64,000 nt of DNA, from the NCBI GenBank assembly GCA_015660885.1, contig JACTUB010000015.1, forward strand, positions 20,814 through 84,813, given 5' to 3'. The position numbers were made by a program, and so were the translations under genes. Origin of the DNA: Methanoregulaceae archaeon (GTDB lineage: Archaea > Halobacteriota > Methanomicrobia > Methanomicrobiales > Methanospirillaceae). Positions within the stretch are counted from its first letter, which is position 1. The number at the start of each line of letters is the position of its first letter. The notes beneath the pieces were generated by a model, which saw nothing but the letters and a program-made list of their open reading frames with translations, searched no databases and had not been told where the DNA came from. Below are positions 18,012 to 29,049 of this stretch, one piece after another.

Positions 18012-19820
18012 TCAGATGCGTTTGAACATCCCGTCAAGGTCTGAACGGGTAAACCTTACTATTGTTGGTCTCCCGTGGGGGCAGGTGAATGGATTTTTTG
18101 CATACCGTAACTGCTGAACCAGTCGCTGGCATTGTTCCATTGTACAGACTGTCCCGGCCTTGATTGCCCCCCGGCATGCGATAATGCGGGTAATTCTTTC
18201 TCTGTTATTTACCGCACCGGACGGTTCTTCACTGACAAGATCATTTACCATCTCATCAATCAGGGACATATTTTCAAGTTTACCCAATACCACGGGGATA
18301 GATCTGACAAGGAAGGTATCTTTTCCAAACTCCTCAACAATGAACCCTGCCGGTGCAAGAGCAGGCAAAAGATCGCGGAGAACTGCGGCTTCGTGCATTG
18401 ATCTGTGCAGGATAAACGGGACGATCAGCTCCTGCGAACAATGATCTCCCGCTGTGCTGGCGATGACCTGCTCGTAAAGGATACGTTCGTGAACGGCATG
18501 CTGGTCGATAACTACAAGCTCTCCGGTATCCGTTGTAGCCAGTATATAGATCCCACCAAATTGACCGATAACTTCCAAGACCGGGAGTTTGGTCTCCAGC
18601 GGTACCATGCCGGTAACGAGTTCTGTTTGTCGCAGCTGGCGATCCGTTGTGAGGGTACCGGCATGTGTGGTTTCGCTGACTCCGGAAGGTGCCGGCGTGC
18701 GGAAATCATATAACTGGTCTGCATCCGCTTCCGTTTCTATATCTGATTTATTTGGGTGTGATCGCGACGGTGTTTGGATACCCGGGATCAGGTCGTGATG
18801 AAGTAATACCGTGTTCACTGCCTCCGTCAAAGATAAGGCAATCTCTTTTTCCTTCGAGAGCCGGACCAGTTTTTTTGCCGGGTGCACATTAACATCAACA
18901 AGTTCTGTGTCAATCGTCAGGAAAAGGAAAGCGATCGGAAACCGGTCTTTAGGAAGCACAGTACCATACCCCTGTTTTGCAGCTCCATTGATTATTGTCG
19001 ACGATACATATCGTCGATTGATTACAACCATAATCTGTGAGGGATCTTTTCGCGTGAGTGATGGGCGTGAAATATACCCGGAGATCTTCGCGAACGGTAA
19101 CACCAGATTCACCGGAATAAGTTCCTTTACCGTATCGCTTCCATAGATGCGTGCAATGGTATCGAGGATCCGCGGTGATTTTTCCGTCATAAGCTTCTGG
19201 TTCCCGTTGGTAACTATCCGAAAAGAAATCTCGGGATGGGCAAGGCAGATACCTTCTAGGAGAGAATAAATATGCGCAAGTTCAGTGTTCTTACTCTTCT
19301 GGAACTTTTTTCGCGCTGGTGTATTAAAAAAAAGATCTTGTACCAGTACCCTTGTCCCTTCAGGAACGCCGATATCGCACGTCTGAAGTATTTTCCCCCC
19401 TTCAACAACAACTTTTGTCCCGGCAATAATGCCCGGCGCACGAAGCCGTGTTGTCAGGGTGACTCTCGAAATTGCGGCGATGCTGGCAAGAGCTTCCCCC
19501 CGGAATCCCAGAGTATGCACGTGGTATAGATCCTCGATTCGGTGAATCTTGCTCGTTGCATGGGGAGTAAATGCAAGCAAAGCATCGGCAGGGGACATTC
19601 CACATCCATCGTCAATAACCTGAATACTCCTGATTCCTTCTGCCGATGTTGCAAGGTCAATACGAATGGAATGGGCACCGGCATCAATGGCATTTTCTAC
19701 AAGTTCTTTTACGACAGATGCAGGGCGCTCGACTACCTCTCCTGCAGCGATCTGGTTCACCGTTGCCTGATCAAGGATACGGATGGTGGAATCAGTGTTT
19801 TTTTCTTTCATGACTGCCAT
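18012..19820 (-). CDS. mutL: DNA mismatch repair protein MutL
   Basis: A 602-residue MutL. The N-terminal GHKL ATPase has IAAGEVVERPASVVKELVENAIDAGA (read as blocks), DDGCGM and TLGFRGEALASIAA. The C-terminus has the endonuclease motif DQHAVHERILYE, i.e. DQHA(x)2E(x)4E, plus ACRGAIKAG and FTCPHGRPT. So this is the nicking type, as in bacteria lacking MutH. It overlaps mutS by 13 nt (start ATG 19820, or 19811). The pair was probably acquired from bacteria, as most archaea have no MutSL. Confidence 0.95.
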   Translation of the reverse strand: MAVMKEKNTDSTIRILDQATVNQIAAGEVVERPASVVKELVENAIDAGAHSIRIDLATSAEGIRSIQVIDDGCGMSPADALLAFTPHATSKIHRIEDLYHVHTLGFRGEALASIAAISRVTLTTRLRAPGIIAGTKVVVEGGKILQTCDIGVPEGTRVLVQDLFFNTPARKKFQKSKNTELAHIYSLLEGICLAHPEISFRIVTNGNQKLMTEKSPRILDTIARIYGSDTVKELIPVNLVLPFAKISGYISRPSLTRKDPSQIMVVINRRYVSSTIINGAAKQGYGTVLPKDRFPIAFLFLTIDTELVDVNVHPAKKLVRLSKEKEIALSLTEAVNTVLLHHDLIPGIQTPSRSHPNKSDIETEADADQLYDFRTPAPSGVSETTHAGTLTTDRQLRQTELVTGMVPLETKLPVLEVIGQFGGIYILATTDTGELVVIDQHAVHERILYEQVIASTAGDHCSQELIVPFILHRSMHEAAVLRDLLPALAPAGFIVEEFGKDTFLVRSIPVVLGKLENMSLIDEMVNDLVSEEPSGAVNNRERITRIIACRGAIKAGTVCTMEQCQRLVQQLRYAKNPFTCPHGRPTIVRFTRSDLDGMFKRI

Positions 19821-22489
19821 TCCCTGCTCTCCAGCATCTTTTGCAGCTCAACAATCTTTGCATGTGCCTGCAGGGGTGTCATCTCATTTATATTGATATT
19901 AGCGATTTGATCGAGTATCGGGTTATGGACCGGTGTTTGTTGTGGGATTTCATTGTCAACAAGGAGGATTTGCGTGTAACGCTGGGGACGCGTCCCCGAC
20001 GGTACGTCGCGGTTCATCGTCTCATTCAGGATACTACTGGCGCGATCGGTTACTTTTTTAGGAATGCCGGCGAGCCGGGCGACATGAATTCCGTAACTCT
20101 TGTCGGTGGCACCACAAATGAGCTTTCGAAGGAAAATAACTTCATTATTTGTCTCTTTTACTGCAAAATGAAAATTTTTCGCCCTTTTAAGAGAACCTTC
20201 CACCTCGACAAGTTCGTGAAAGTGCGTGGCAAAAAGTGTTTTTGGCCCGGCACCTGCCCGTCCATGCAGATATTCAAGAACTGCTTTTGCAATCGAATGC
20301 CCGTCTGCAGTGCTTGTCCCTCTCCCAATCTCATCAAGGATCACAAGACTCCTTGCGGTAACATTATTGAGTATATTTGCAAGTTCGAGCATCTCAATAA
20401 AAAAAGTGCTCTGCCCGCTGGCGAGATCGTCAAAGGCACCGACACGGGTGAATATACGGTCAAGTATACCGATACTTGCGTACCGGGCAGGTACAAAACT
20501 TCCTGCCTGGGCCATGATGCAAATCAGAGCCACTGCACGCATGTAGGTTGATTTGCCTGCCATATTGGCACCAGTGATAATCATAACCTGGGTACCGGAA
20601 CTGGCAAGCTCAGTATCGTTTGGTACAAAAATCCCCGGAGCTTTCTGTTCTACAACCGGGTGACGCCCGTCACGAATAATAATCGCATCGCCGTTATTCA
20701 GTTGTGGGCGCACATAATCACGCACCTGAGCAATCTCGGCAAGTGAAGCCGAAACATCCAGAACAGATATTCCTCCGGCTATTACCTGAAGATCAGGAAC
20801 AGCTGTTCGGAGCATATCGATAATTCCTGTGTAGAGTTCACGCTCAAGTGCAAGGACTCGCTCATCGGCATTCGATATTATAGTTTCTTTTTCCTGCAGT
20901 TCAGGGAGCGTATAGCGCTCTCCCGTCACTGTTGTCTGACGGCGCTGGTAGTGTGAAGGAACGAGGTGAAGGTTTGGTTTTGTTATATCGATGTAATAAC
21001 CGAAAATCCTGTTGTACCCAATCTTGAGTGATTTTATACCGGTCTTTTGCCGCTCCTCTGCCTGGAGTCTGACAATCCAGTCCTTTCCTGAATGCAGGAC
21101 TCCTTTAAGGGAATCCAGTTCTTTTGCATAGCCAGGGCGTATGACTCCCCCGTTACGCGCCATCGCGGGAGGATCATCGACGATAGATTTCCCAATGAGG
21201 TCTATTATGTCCGGTAAATCGTGGAGGTGCCTCAGAGCGTCGACGATATCATGGGGGATCTCTTGGATGTCGCATCCTTCCACGAGATTTCTGATTTTCG
21301 GAAGCACAGCAAGCGAAGTCGCAAGCGCAATAAGGTCCCGTGGTCCTGCATTTCCGTACGCGACCCGTCCTGCAATTCTCTCTATGTCTGCACATTGGGT
21401 AAGCATGGTCCTGAGCTCAAGACGCATGGGAGTATGTGAGATTAAAAAATCAATTGCATCCAGCCGTTTATTAATTTCCTCGGGATCCGTGCTCGGACGG
21501 GAAAGCTGACGAATGAGCATCCGGCTGCCCATGGGTGTTTTTGTCTGATCCAGACAGGAAAAAAGAGTTGCCCCTTTTGGATCGAGGCGGATATTATCTT
21601 TTACTTCAAGGTTACGCAATGTGATTGCATCGAGCATGAGACTACGGGCAGAGGAGCGCATGGAAGGGTTGCTGATGTGATTGAGAGGGCTGTTTTGCGT
21701 TTCTTTTGCATAGACAAGCGCCGCGCCTCCGGCACCAATTGCCGTGGGAATACCTTCGCATCCAAACCCGGCAAGTGAGGCTACATGGAAATGATCCATG
21801 AGATTCTGGCGTGCCCGCCGTTCGGAAAATTCGTCGTTCCTGAAGATTGTCACCGCAACACCCCGTTCCCGGATGCGCTCTGTAAGACCTGGCGGAAGTG
21901 TTGAAGGGATGATGCATTCTGCCGGGCGGTAACGGGCAACCTCAGAGAGGATATTTTCAAAACCCGGGTCATTATCTGCCAGTACAATAAAAAATTCTCC
22001 GGTCGAGATATCGAGAAGTGCCAATCCCCATTGCTTGTTTTTCGTATCAGGGCAGAGAGCGAGCAGAAATGATGATGCTGAAGAGGAAAGCATTGTGGAA
22101 TCGATCACGGTACCCGGGGTAATCACTCGTACCAGCTCGCGTTTCACAATGCCTTTGGTATTTTGTGAATCACCGACCTGATCGACAACGGCTACCTTGT
22201 ATCCCTTGCCAACCAGTTTGGCAATATACCCGTCCGCCGCATGATAAGGCACACCCGCCAGAGGGATCCGGTTTTCGCCGCTTTTGGAGCGTGATGTAAG
22301 AACGATTTCCAGTTCCCGGGAAATAAGTTCCGCATCACGTTCAAATGTCTCGTAAAAGTCACCAATGCGGAAAAAGAGGATAGTATCCGGATATTTTTTT
22401 TTGATCTCCCAATACTGCCGCATAACTGGTGTGGAATGAGCACCTTGTTCCCTATCGTTTGGGCTGTCTGGGGGAGACTCGTGTTTCAT
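19808..22489 (-). CDS. mutS: DNA mismatch repair protein MutS
   Basis: An 893-residue MutS1. Mismatch-binding domain: IGDFYETFERDAELISRELE with the Phe-x-Glu motif, then IPLAGVPYHA. The ATPase has Walker A TGANMAGKSTYMRA near residue 635, the Walker B region LVILDEIGRGTSTADG and ATHFHEL. The C-terminal tail has the usual beta-clamp-side linker and ends in an amphipathic helix. It is the first gene of a mutS-mutL unit. Length and motifs are those of the bacterial repair type, not the archaeal MutS2/MutS5 type. Confidence 0.96.
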   Translation of the reverse strand: MKHESPPDSPNDREQGAHSTPVMRQYWEIKKKYPDTILFFRIGDFYETFERDAELISRELEIVLTSRSKSGENRIPLAGVPYHAADGYIAKLVGKGYKVAVVDQVGDSQNTKGIVKRELVRVITPGTVIDSTMLSSSASSFLLALCPDTKNKQWGLALLDISTGEFFIVLADNDPGFENILSEVARYRPAECIIPSTLPPGLTERIRERGVAVTIFRNDEFSERRARQNLMDHFHVASLAGFGCEGIPTAIGAGGAALVYAKETQNSPLNHISNPSMRSSARSLMLDAITLRNLEVKDNIRLDPKGATLFSCLDQTKTPMGSRMLIRQLSRPSTDPEEINKRLDAIDFLISHTPMRLELRTMLTQCADIERIAGRVAYGNAGPRDLIALATSLAVLPKIRNLVEGCDIQEIPHDIVDALRHLHDLPDIIDLIGKSIVDDPPAMARNGGVIRPGYAKELDSLKGVLHSGKDWIVRLQAEERQKTGIKSLKIGYNRIFGYYIDITKPNLHLVPSHYQRRQTTVTGERYTLPELQEKETIISNADERVLALERELYTGIIDMLRTAVPDLQVIAGGISVLDVSASLAEIAQVRDYVRPQLNNGDAIIIRDGRHPVVEQKAPGIFVPNDTELASSGTQVMIITGANMAGKSTYMRAVALICIMAQAGSFVPARYASIGILDRIFTRVGAFDDLASGQSTFFIEMLELANILNNVTARSLVILDEIGRGTSTADGHSIAKAVLEYLHGRAGAGPKTLFATHFHELVEVEGSLKRAKNFHFAVKETNNEVIFLRKLICGATDKSYGIHVARLAGIPKKVTDRASSILNETMNRDVPSGTRPQRYTQILLVDNEIPQQTPVHNPILDQIANININEMTPLQAHAKIVELQKMLESREWQS

Positions 22490-22544
22490 GTATGCAAAAA
22501 AATTGCTTCCGGATCAATTAATACCGATCTTATCGCGATGCCAG

Positions 22545-23279
22545 TTATTGGAATTTTTTGTCTATATACAGGATCATAAGAGGAAATGAAATTATCAGTG
22601 CAATAATCCCAAATGAAAGACCGAGGACAAAACCAGTACTGATGAGGCGGGTTATCTCCGCCAGGATGCTCACCGCAAGGGGAATGGCGCTCCCGAGGAT
22701 CAGTATTCCCGCAAGAGTGATGATACTGATCCCTACCGCCGCATTTTTAATATCCTGAGCAGACGGTGCAACAGACAGTACGAGCGTAAGTGTGATATAG
22801 AGATACAGAAGGAACCAGGGATTGAATACTACTATAAGATTCCGGGTGAACATCCCCATGATACTGGTACCGAGCAAAAAAAGATCGTCTGTCGAATTGA
22901 TACCCTGCGGAAGTGCGGGAAATACACAGCCAAGATACTGGGAAAACACCCAGGTACATCCTGCAAGAACCAGAGGAATGCAGAGGAGCGGCGCGGTACC
23001 GATCACAACGTCACCAAGATAAGGAATTTTCGGTTGGGAATAGGTTACGGAACCTCCTTCTTTTGAGAAGAGGACTACATTTTTTACTTTTGCTCCCATA
23101 ATAAGACACCCGAAAACATGACTTAATTCGTGAACTATCACACCGGGAGCGCGGATTATATAATAAAAAAATCTTACGGGGATTACCTGAGCCCAAAGGA
23201 CGTCTAATGCCCGGGAAATAAGAATCACAACGATTCCCATGCAAATGACCATAAGAAACGGGGTCGCATTCTGGTCCAT
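22545..23279 (-). CDS. Membrane zinc metalloprotease (M50-like)
   Basis: About 244 residues with six or more hydrophobic segments and the zinc motif HELSHVFG in the first third (VIVHELSHVFGCLIMGAKV). NPWFLLYLY near the C-terminal third could supply further active-site polar residues. The layout is that of site-2-type or M50-like peptidases, although the usual NxxPxxxLDG is not evident. ATG 23279 is chosen; a longer version would need TTG 23372. It is divergent from the DUF255 gene. Confidence 0.65.
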   Translation of the reverse strand: MDQNATPFLMVICMGIVVILISRALDVLWAQVIPVRFFYYIIRAPGVIVHELSHVFGCLIMGAKVKNVVLFSKEGGSVTYSQPKIPYLGDVVIGTAPLLCIPLVLAGCTWVFSQYLGCVFPALPQGINSTDDLFLLGTSIMGMFTRNLIVVFNPWFLLYLYITLTLVLSVAPSAQDIKNAAVGISIITLAGILILGSAIPLAVSILAEITRLISTGFVLGLSFGIIALIISFPLMILYIDKKFQ

Positions 23280-23381
23280 TTTTACCGTACCTATGATGTT
23301 TGGAAGCAGGTCACTGATAATTATACCATACCCGCAGGTACTTCTGAAAGTCTCATTATCCTCAACTGCCAATGAGCAGCT

Positions 23382-25520
23382 ATGCCAGCGGATAAAGGCA
23401 TGGTGGATCCATCACCCGGCACTTCTGAAGTATATTATAACCGGCTCATTAACGAAAAAAGTCCGTACCTTCTCCAGCACGCGGCTAATCCTGTAGACTG
23501 GTACCCATGGGAGGATGAGGCCTTTACACGTGCCCGGAAGGAGGATAAACCCGTCTTCCTTTCCATTGGTTACGCCACGTGTCACTGGTGCCATGTTATG
23601 GCGCATGAATCTTTTGAGGATAACGATGTTGCTGTATTATTGAATAAGAATTTTATCTGCATCAAGGTGGACCGTGAAGAACGCCCGGATATTGACAGCA
23701 TCTACATGTCAGTCAGTCAGATGATGACCGGACAGGGAGGATGGCCGCTCACGGTAATCATGACCCCGGAAAAAAAGCCGTTCTTTGCAGGTACATACAT
23801 TCCCAAAGAAGGGCGGCTTGGCATGAGTGGCCTTCTCGATCTGCTTCCCCGTATTACGAAATTCTGGCAGGAAAGGCGCAGTGATCTTACCGCCTCGGCA
23901 GATGAGACAGCGGCTGCTCTTCAAAAAGCCCAGGAATCACCCCCCGGTGACCATCCAGATGTGTCTCTTCTCCAGGAAGGGTATGAAGATCTGGTCGTGC
24001 GCTTCGATAAGGTATATGGAGGATTTGGGAGTGCCCCTAAATTCCCGACCCCGCAGACACTCCTCTTCCTGTTACGGTATTGGAAGCGGACCGGCAATAA
24101 ACGTGCACTTGACATGGTGGAAAAAACGCTTGATGCTATGCGTATGGGGGGGATCCATGATCAGATAGGAGGTGGATTTCACCGGTATTCAACTGATATC
24201 CGGTGGCGGGTGCCGCACTTTGAAAAGATGTTGTATGATCAGGCGCTTCTTGTCATGGCGTATACTGAAGCGTATCAGGCAACACACTGTCCACAATTCC
24301 GGAAAACTGCTGAAGAGATTATCACCTATGTTATCCGCGATCTGACCTCTCCTGACGGGGCATTCTTCTCTGCCGAAGATGCCGATAGTGAAGGGGGGGA
24401 AGGGGCTTATTATCTTTGGACCAAGCATGAAGCCGAACAAATTTTGGGAAAAGATGACGCCGCTCTTGCTGCACGGTTCTTTACTATGACGGATGCCGGA
24501 AATTATCCTGCTTCTGGAGAAAAAACGGGACTAAATATTCTCTACCAGTCATCATCCTCGGCGTATCGGGCATCATCATCCGAAATATCAGACACCGATC
24601 CAGAATCCCGGATTGCATCCATAAAAACCAGATTATTCAGCGCACGGGTACAACGTCCCCGTCCGTTCCGGGACGATAAAATACTGGCTGACTGGAACGG
24701 CCTTTTTATTGCAGCACTCGCACAAGCGGGACGAACCTTCAGGAATGAAACATATCTGGCCGCTGCCGGAAGAGCTATGCAATTTGTTTTGCAGCGTATG
24801 CATGATGAAAACGGCAGGGTCATGCACCGGTATCGCGATGGTGAAGCTGCAATCCCGGCATTTGGCGATGATTACGCGTTCCTCGTCAAGGCATTAATCG
24901 AACTCTACGAATCCACCTTCGACCCATCGTATCTCTCGTCAGCGCTCGAACACAATACCTGGTTTCTCTCACATTTCTGGGATCCACTGCATGGGGGATT
25001 TTACACGATACCAGATACTGAAAAAATCTTTCTGGTACGCAAAAAAGAGATCTACGACGGAGCAATTCCATCATGTAATTCTGTCTCATTTGAAAATCTT
25101 GTGCGACTTGCACATCTCACCGGCGATACTGCACTCGAAGAGCGGGGATCAGAACTTTCCCGCTGTTTTGCGACAATCGTGCAACAATCTCCATCGGCAT
25201 ATTCAGGATTCCTGTGTGCTCTCGACAGTGCTATCGGACCTGTACGTGATGTTGTGATTGCCGGGAATCGCGATACCCCAGACACCCATGCCATGATCAA
25301 TGCACTTCGGGATCACTATCTTCCTTCCGTGATGGTACATTATCTGCCAGCAGACAAATCCCGACACCTGCTCAATTCCCTTGCACCCTTCACACGCACT
25401 ATAAATTCCACCGTGAGTGCCGCAACAGCCTATGTTTGTACCGCCCATACCTGTGCCCTGCCCACCACTGAAGTGGATCAGATGCTGGAATTACTGGGAT
25501 GCATGAGACCAGACAAGTAA
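23382..25520 (+). CDS. DUF255 thioredoxin-fold / six-hairpin glycosidase-like protein
   Basis: A 712-residue protein of the YyaL/SSP411 family. The N-terminal thioredoxin-like domain has [20 protein letters not shown], the redox motif ATCHWCHVM and [10 protein letters not shown]. The rest is an (alpha/alpha)6 barrel, with [19 protein letters not shown] segments and [10 protein letters not shown] typical of the family. Full length. Role unclear; the family is conserved from archaea to man, with suggested redox or sugar-related functions. ATG 23382, with ATG 23400 as alternative. Confidence 0.9.
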   Translation: MPADKGMVDPSPGTSEVYYNRLINEKSPYLLQHAANPVDWYPWEDEAFTRARKEDKPVFLSIGYATCHWCHVMAHESFEDNDVAVLLNKNFICIKVDREERPDIDSIYMSVSQMMTGQGGWPLTVIMTPEKKPFFAGTYIPKEGRLGMSGLLDLLPRITKFWQERRSDLTASADETAAALQKAQESPPGDHPDVSLLQEGYEDLVVRFDKVYGGFGSAPKFPTPQTLLFLLRYWKRTGNKRALDMVEKTLDAMRMGGIHDQIGGGFHRYSTDIRWRVPHFEKMLYDQALLVMAYTEAYQATHCPQFRKTAEEIITYVIRDLTSPDGAFFSAEDADSEGGEGAYYLWTKHEAEQILGKDDAALAARFFTMTDAGNYPASGEKTGLNILYQSSSSAYRASSSEISDTDPESRIASIKTRLFSARVQRPRPFRDDKILADWNGLFIAALAQAGRTFRNETYLAAAGRAMQFVLQRMHDENGRVMHRYRDGEAAIPAFGDDYAFLVKALIELYESTFDPSYLSSALEHNTWFLSHFWDPLHGGFYTIPDTEKIFLVRKKEIYDGAIPSCNSVSFENLVRLAHLTGDTALEERGSELSRCFATIVQQSPSAYSGFLCALDSAIGPVRDVVIAGNRDTPDTHAMINALRDHYLPSVMVHYLPADKSRHLLNSLAPFTRTINSTVSAATAYVCTAHTCALPTTEVDQMLELLGCMRPDK

Positions 25521-25736
25521 AAAAAACACGGGGAAAACTGCTTTTTCATATCAAAGAATTTAGAATCACCTGGGTGATTAGCGAGTAATCTGGATCTGTC
25601 CCACCTGCCACTCCGTACTTTCTATGGGGATAAAGTACCGGTTCAAGAAGCTGTCATATTCCGGGAATTCCCTGGAGGAAATGAAAAACTGAGAGGTATT
25701 CAAATTCTGAAGAATAGTTCTTTGGAGCGGGAAAAA

Positions 25737-26213
25737 TCAGAGATTTTTCAAAGCAACGAGATCCTTGACCCCGACCAGTTTCCATACCAGTGAACGCTCT
25801 TCTTCGGCGATTGAGGCAGGAGGATCCTGAGGAGAATGGCCGAGTGCTGCAAGGATGTTGCAGGAAAGATCTCTCTCTACTATCAGATCGACGAATTTTT
25901 CCCGGACAATCTGTTTTTCGATAGAGTCGTGAACTTCTTCAAGGTAACCCTGAAGTGTCACGAACATGTATGACGAGAGATCCTTTGTGTATTTTTCAAT
26001 TTCTACAGACACATAGGGACTTTTCCGGAAATAATCGATCTTTTTCCCGTATTTTGTTGAGAGGAAATAGAGGAACGATCCGTCAAAGACATACAGGAAT
26101 GGTGCTATATAGGGATATTTCTCACCCTGGAATGCAATCCGGCAGACATAGCCCTTTTCGATGAGCCGATCGTACTCCTGTTTCTCCATCCGAGGGATTT
26201 TCAGTATATCCAT
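25737..26213 (-). CDS. Pyridoxamine 5'-phosphate oxidase family FMN-binding protein
   Basis: A 158-residue split-barrel protein. RMEKQEYDRLIEKGYVCRIAF, PYIAPFLYVFDGSFLYFLS and KKIDYFRKSPYVSVEIEK are the usual three blocks of the small PNPOx-like (NimA-related) family in archaea. They bind FMN or F420 and reduce diverse substrates; the substrate cannot be read from the sequence. Single gene between the DUF255 protein and the persulfide dioxygenase. Confidence 0.85.
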   Translation of the reverse strand: MDILKIPRMEKQEYDRLIEKGYVCRIAFQGEKYPYIAPFLYVFDGSFLYFLSTKYGKKIDYFRKSPYVSVEIEKYTKDLSSYMFVTLQGYLEEVHDSIEKQIVREKFVDLIVERDLSCNILAALGHSPQDPPASIAEEERSLVWKLVGVKDLVALKNL

Positions 26214-26283
26214 AAACTCACATCATTGGAATTCCCGATGTTACCAGATAAACTTTATTACTTGTTATAGAAAAAAAGAAAAA

Positions 26284-27651
26284 TTATTTCTCTATCCGGT
26301 ATCCTGCCTTTTTCCACGCGTTCATCCCTCCAAGGACATTAGTTACCATATGGTACTGGTTGATCGCAAGGATGCTTGCTGCAAGGCTTCCTTTAAATCC
26401 TGAATCGCAGTAAACCACTATCGGTTCATTTTTTGGGATTTCATCCAGATGCCGGGGCAGTTCACCGATGTATATCTGGTGAGCCCCGTGGATATGGCCG
26501 ATGGCACGCCAGTTTTTAATGTCCCGGACATCTAAAATGAATGGATTTTCTTTCTCGAGGCGTTCCTTTAGCTGCCGGACTGAACAGGTCGGTATGGTTC
26601 CTATATCCTGTGCCGCTTTGGTCCAGAGGGGAAATCCTCCGGAGAGTACACCGGCAATTGTATCGTACCCCTGCCGGATAAAATGGCAGAGAAGCGGGTC
26701 GAGGTCAAGATTAAAGTCATCAACGATAACAATGGGTCTCTGGTAATCAAGGAACCAGCCCATGAATGACGGGAGACCTTCACGCCAGATTGAAATGCTG
26801 CCCGGGATATGCCCCCCACCAAAACTGGTGGGTGACCGGATATCGACGATCTGACAGCCGGATTTCCTGAGCTGGTTAACTTCTGCTATGGAAAGTTCCC
26901 GCAGATCCGGCATCCGGTGAAGAATAGCGGTACCCTTCAGGTTATATTTCTCCATCTGCCGGAAATAGGGAGGATAATAGGGGGATTCTACGGAACGCTG
27001 CGAAATGAAAGCCTCCCGGCCCTGTGCCAGCACCTGGTTTGTCTCTTTTTCATAACCGATGGTCGTGAACGGGTGATCTGCAATCTCATTACCGCAAACC
27101 GACCCGGCTCCGTGGGCGGGACAAACGATCACCCCTTCACCAAGAGGGATGATTTTCTTACTGATACTATCATAGATTTTTGCTGCCATCTCAGCCTTGC
27201 GTTCCTCTCCGAAAAAGTCCGTCCGTCCGATTTCACCGGAAAAAAGCGTGTCCCCGCAGAATATCATACACGGTCGGTCAGAAACCTCCTTATCAGACAG
27301 TACAAGGGAAATGCTCTCGTCGGTATGTCCCGGGGTCTCAAGCACCAGCAACTCCAATGACCCCAGAATGAACCTGTCTCCCTCTTTTACCGGCTCTCCA
27401 TAGGCAAATGGCAACTGTGCACCATGATAAATTTTTGCACCGCACCTTCCGTTCAGTTCCAGTGATCCGATAGCATAATCCTCGTTCCTGTGCGTCTCAA
27501 AGATATGGGTGATGACCAATGCATTCCGGCTGGCGATTTGGAGGTAAACATCACAGTCCCGTCTAGGATCAATTACGGCAGCCCGGCTGCCCGATCCAAT
27601 AAGATAGGAATTATGTGAGATACCCTCAGAGACAATCCGTTCAAATAGCAT
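26284..27651 (-). CDS. Persulfide dioxygenase-like MBL fold protein with two rhodanese domains
   Basis: A 455-residue protein. N-terminal metallo-beta-lactamase domain of the ETHE1/BLH type: HIFETHRNEDYAIGSLEL, LETPGHTDESISLVL and FCGDTLFSGEIGRTD. Two rhodanese domains follow. The first (residues ~250-355) has PIVIVDDFN and no Cys, so it is inactive; the second has IVVYCDSGFKGSLAA with the catalytic Cys. The fusion links persulfide oxidation and sulfur transfer. In a strict anaerobe the role is more likely sulfane-sulfur or oxygen stress handling; this is inference. Confidence 0.88.
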   Translation of the reverse strand: MLFERIVSEGISHNSYLIGSGSRAAVIDPRRDCDVYLQIASRNALVITHIFETHRNEDYAIGSLELNGRCGAKIYHGAQLPFAYGEPVKEGDRFILGSLELLVLETPGHTDESISLVLSDKEVSDRPCMIFCGDTLFSGEIGRTDFFGEERKAEMAAKIYDSISKKIIPLGEGVIVCPAHGAGSVCGNEIADHPFTTIGYEKETNQVLAQGREAFISQRSVESPYYPPYFRQMEKYNLKGTAILHRMPDLRELSIAEVNQLRKSGCQIVDIRSPTSFGGGHIPGSISIWREGLPSFMGWFLDYQRPIVIVDDFNLDLDPLLCHFIRQGYDTIAGVLSGGFPLWTKAAQDIGTIPTCSVRQLKERLEKENPFILDVRDIKNWRAIGHIHGAHQIYIGELPRHLDEIPKNEPIVVYCDSGFKGSLAASILAINQYHMVTNVLGGMNAWKKAGYRIEK

Positions 27652-27732
27652 TTTATCTTCCCTTTTACCGTGGAATTATACACTTGATCGGTATATAGGT
27701 TATGAAACAGACAAAAATGATGATACTATCTT

Positions 27733-29049
27733 CTATTCCCAACAGTACGCATAATCCAGGAGGATCGGTGTTCTATCCGTGCCGGATAAGCGTTCGTGTA
27801 TAAGGCTGCAGATATGGTCCAGGTTTACCGGGATATAGCCGAGGACTTCTGCACTCACATTGATCTGCCGGAGCTCGAAATTAATGAACGGGTAACGGCG
27901 GAGATTATTGTTATGGTGGTGACCATGGATTACCCAGCCATCAAATCTTTCCGGGGCATCCGCAGGATCGTGAACCAGGCAAAACCGCAACCCTCCATGT
28001 TCGAGGAGGACAAGGGGGACTGCTCCCGGCTCCCGGGCATCGTGATTTCCCTGAACAAAATTGATCCGGCCCCTGAGTTTATTCCGGTAATATTCAACAG
28101 ATTCCTCATCTCTGCCATATCGCAGGTCTCCCAGATAATATACGCGGTTGGCAGGAGAGATCGTGTAATTCCAGTTTTTTATCAGCACGTGATCCATTTC
28201 CCGGACATCAGAAAAGAAAAACGGGCGGGAGCAGTAACGTATGATATTTGCATGACCCAGGTGCAGATCTGAGATCAGGAAGATATCATCAGGATTCGAT
28301 AACCTGGGATCTAATCGTTCGAATCCTACCTTGTGGCGGTAGAGCATGAGGGTTTTTTGCCACGCCTTATTGTTCTGACCATGATCGGCGACAATCCAGC
28401 GCTTTTCGAGAAGATCATATTCTGCGAGAATAGAATCGCCCTGCATTACGGTGATCCTGAGTCCTGTTTCATCGAGGGTGATCGGCCGGACTTCATGCCC
28501 TTTTCTCCTTATGAGAGCACGTTGCAGCATGAACAGGATCCCTGTAATAAAACCAAAAGATGTCCTATCCTGTACCTGCACCTCCTGCTGGCGTCTCGTG
28601 AGCACCGAAAAAACGGATGACGCAAAGGATGGGTCAAGATGGTTTGCTACCGTTACGTGAAACCATTTGCTGTCGGGGACAGTGTCCCATATGTTGTTGC
28701 TATGTACAAGAGGGGATACTGCATCTGCTATCGCTGCCGTAAGTTTTCTTAATTCCTCCGAAGGACAAACTCTGAATGCGATCACACTGCCGGACATACC
28801 CTCCCGTTTTTCCCAACCATCGATCGTAAACGGGATTGGATCGTAGGCAGCAGCAACCCTTCCGATCGCATCGAGGAGCTGCGTTGAGTTGATACCGTCA
28901 TTCAGAGTCAGGGGCCCGAACAGGGTGACATGGGGGTGTCTCTCGATGAAATTCCCGATATTAAACAACCGGGCAATGGTAAAAATCGTCTTCTTGATCC
29001 GCCATTTTGTCCTGCCAAGACGGATTTCCACAAGATAAATGTCATCCAT
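27733..29049 (-). CDS. Fused 2H phosphoesterase and calcineurin-like phosphoesterase
   Basis: A 438-residue two-domain protein. The N-terminal half carries two 2H motifs, HPHVTLFGPL and WFHVTVANHL, as in LigT/2'-5' RNA ligase-type cyclic phosphodiesterases. The C-terminal half is a metallophosphoesterase: ISDLHLGHANII, YYLGDLRYG, VQGNHD and IHGHHHN. A middle stretch (about residues 175-260) is unassigned. The join suggests two steps on one substrate, for example opening a cyclic phosphate and removing the remaining phosphate; this is inference. Confidence 0.85.
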   Translation of the reverse strand: MDDIYLVEIRLGRTKWRIKKTIFTIARLFNIGNFIERHPHVTLFGPLTLNDGINSTQLLDAIGRVAAAYDPIPFTIDGWEKREGMSGSVIAFRVCPSEELRKLTAAIADAVSPLVHSNNIWDTVPDSKWFHVTVANHLDPSFASSVFSVLTRRQQEVQVQDRTSFGFITGILFMLQRALIRRKGHEVRPITLDETGLRITVMQGDSILAEYDLLEKRWIVADHGQNNKAWQKTLMLYRHKVGFERLDPRLSNPDDIFLISDLHLGHANIIRYCSRPFFFSDVREMDHVLIKNWNYTISPANRVYYLGDLRYGRDEESVEYYRNKLRGRINFVQGNHDAREPGAVPLVLLEHGGLRFCLVHDPADAPERFDGWVIHGHHHNNNLRRYPFINFELRQINVSAEVLGYIPVNLDHICSLIHERLSGTDRTPILLDYAYCWE

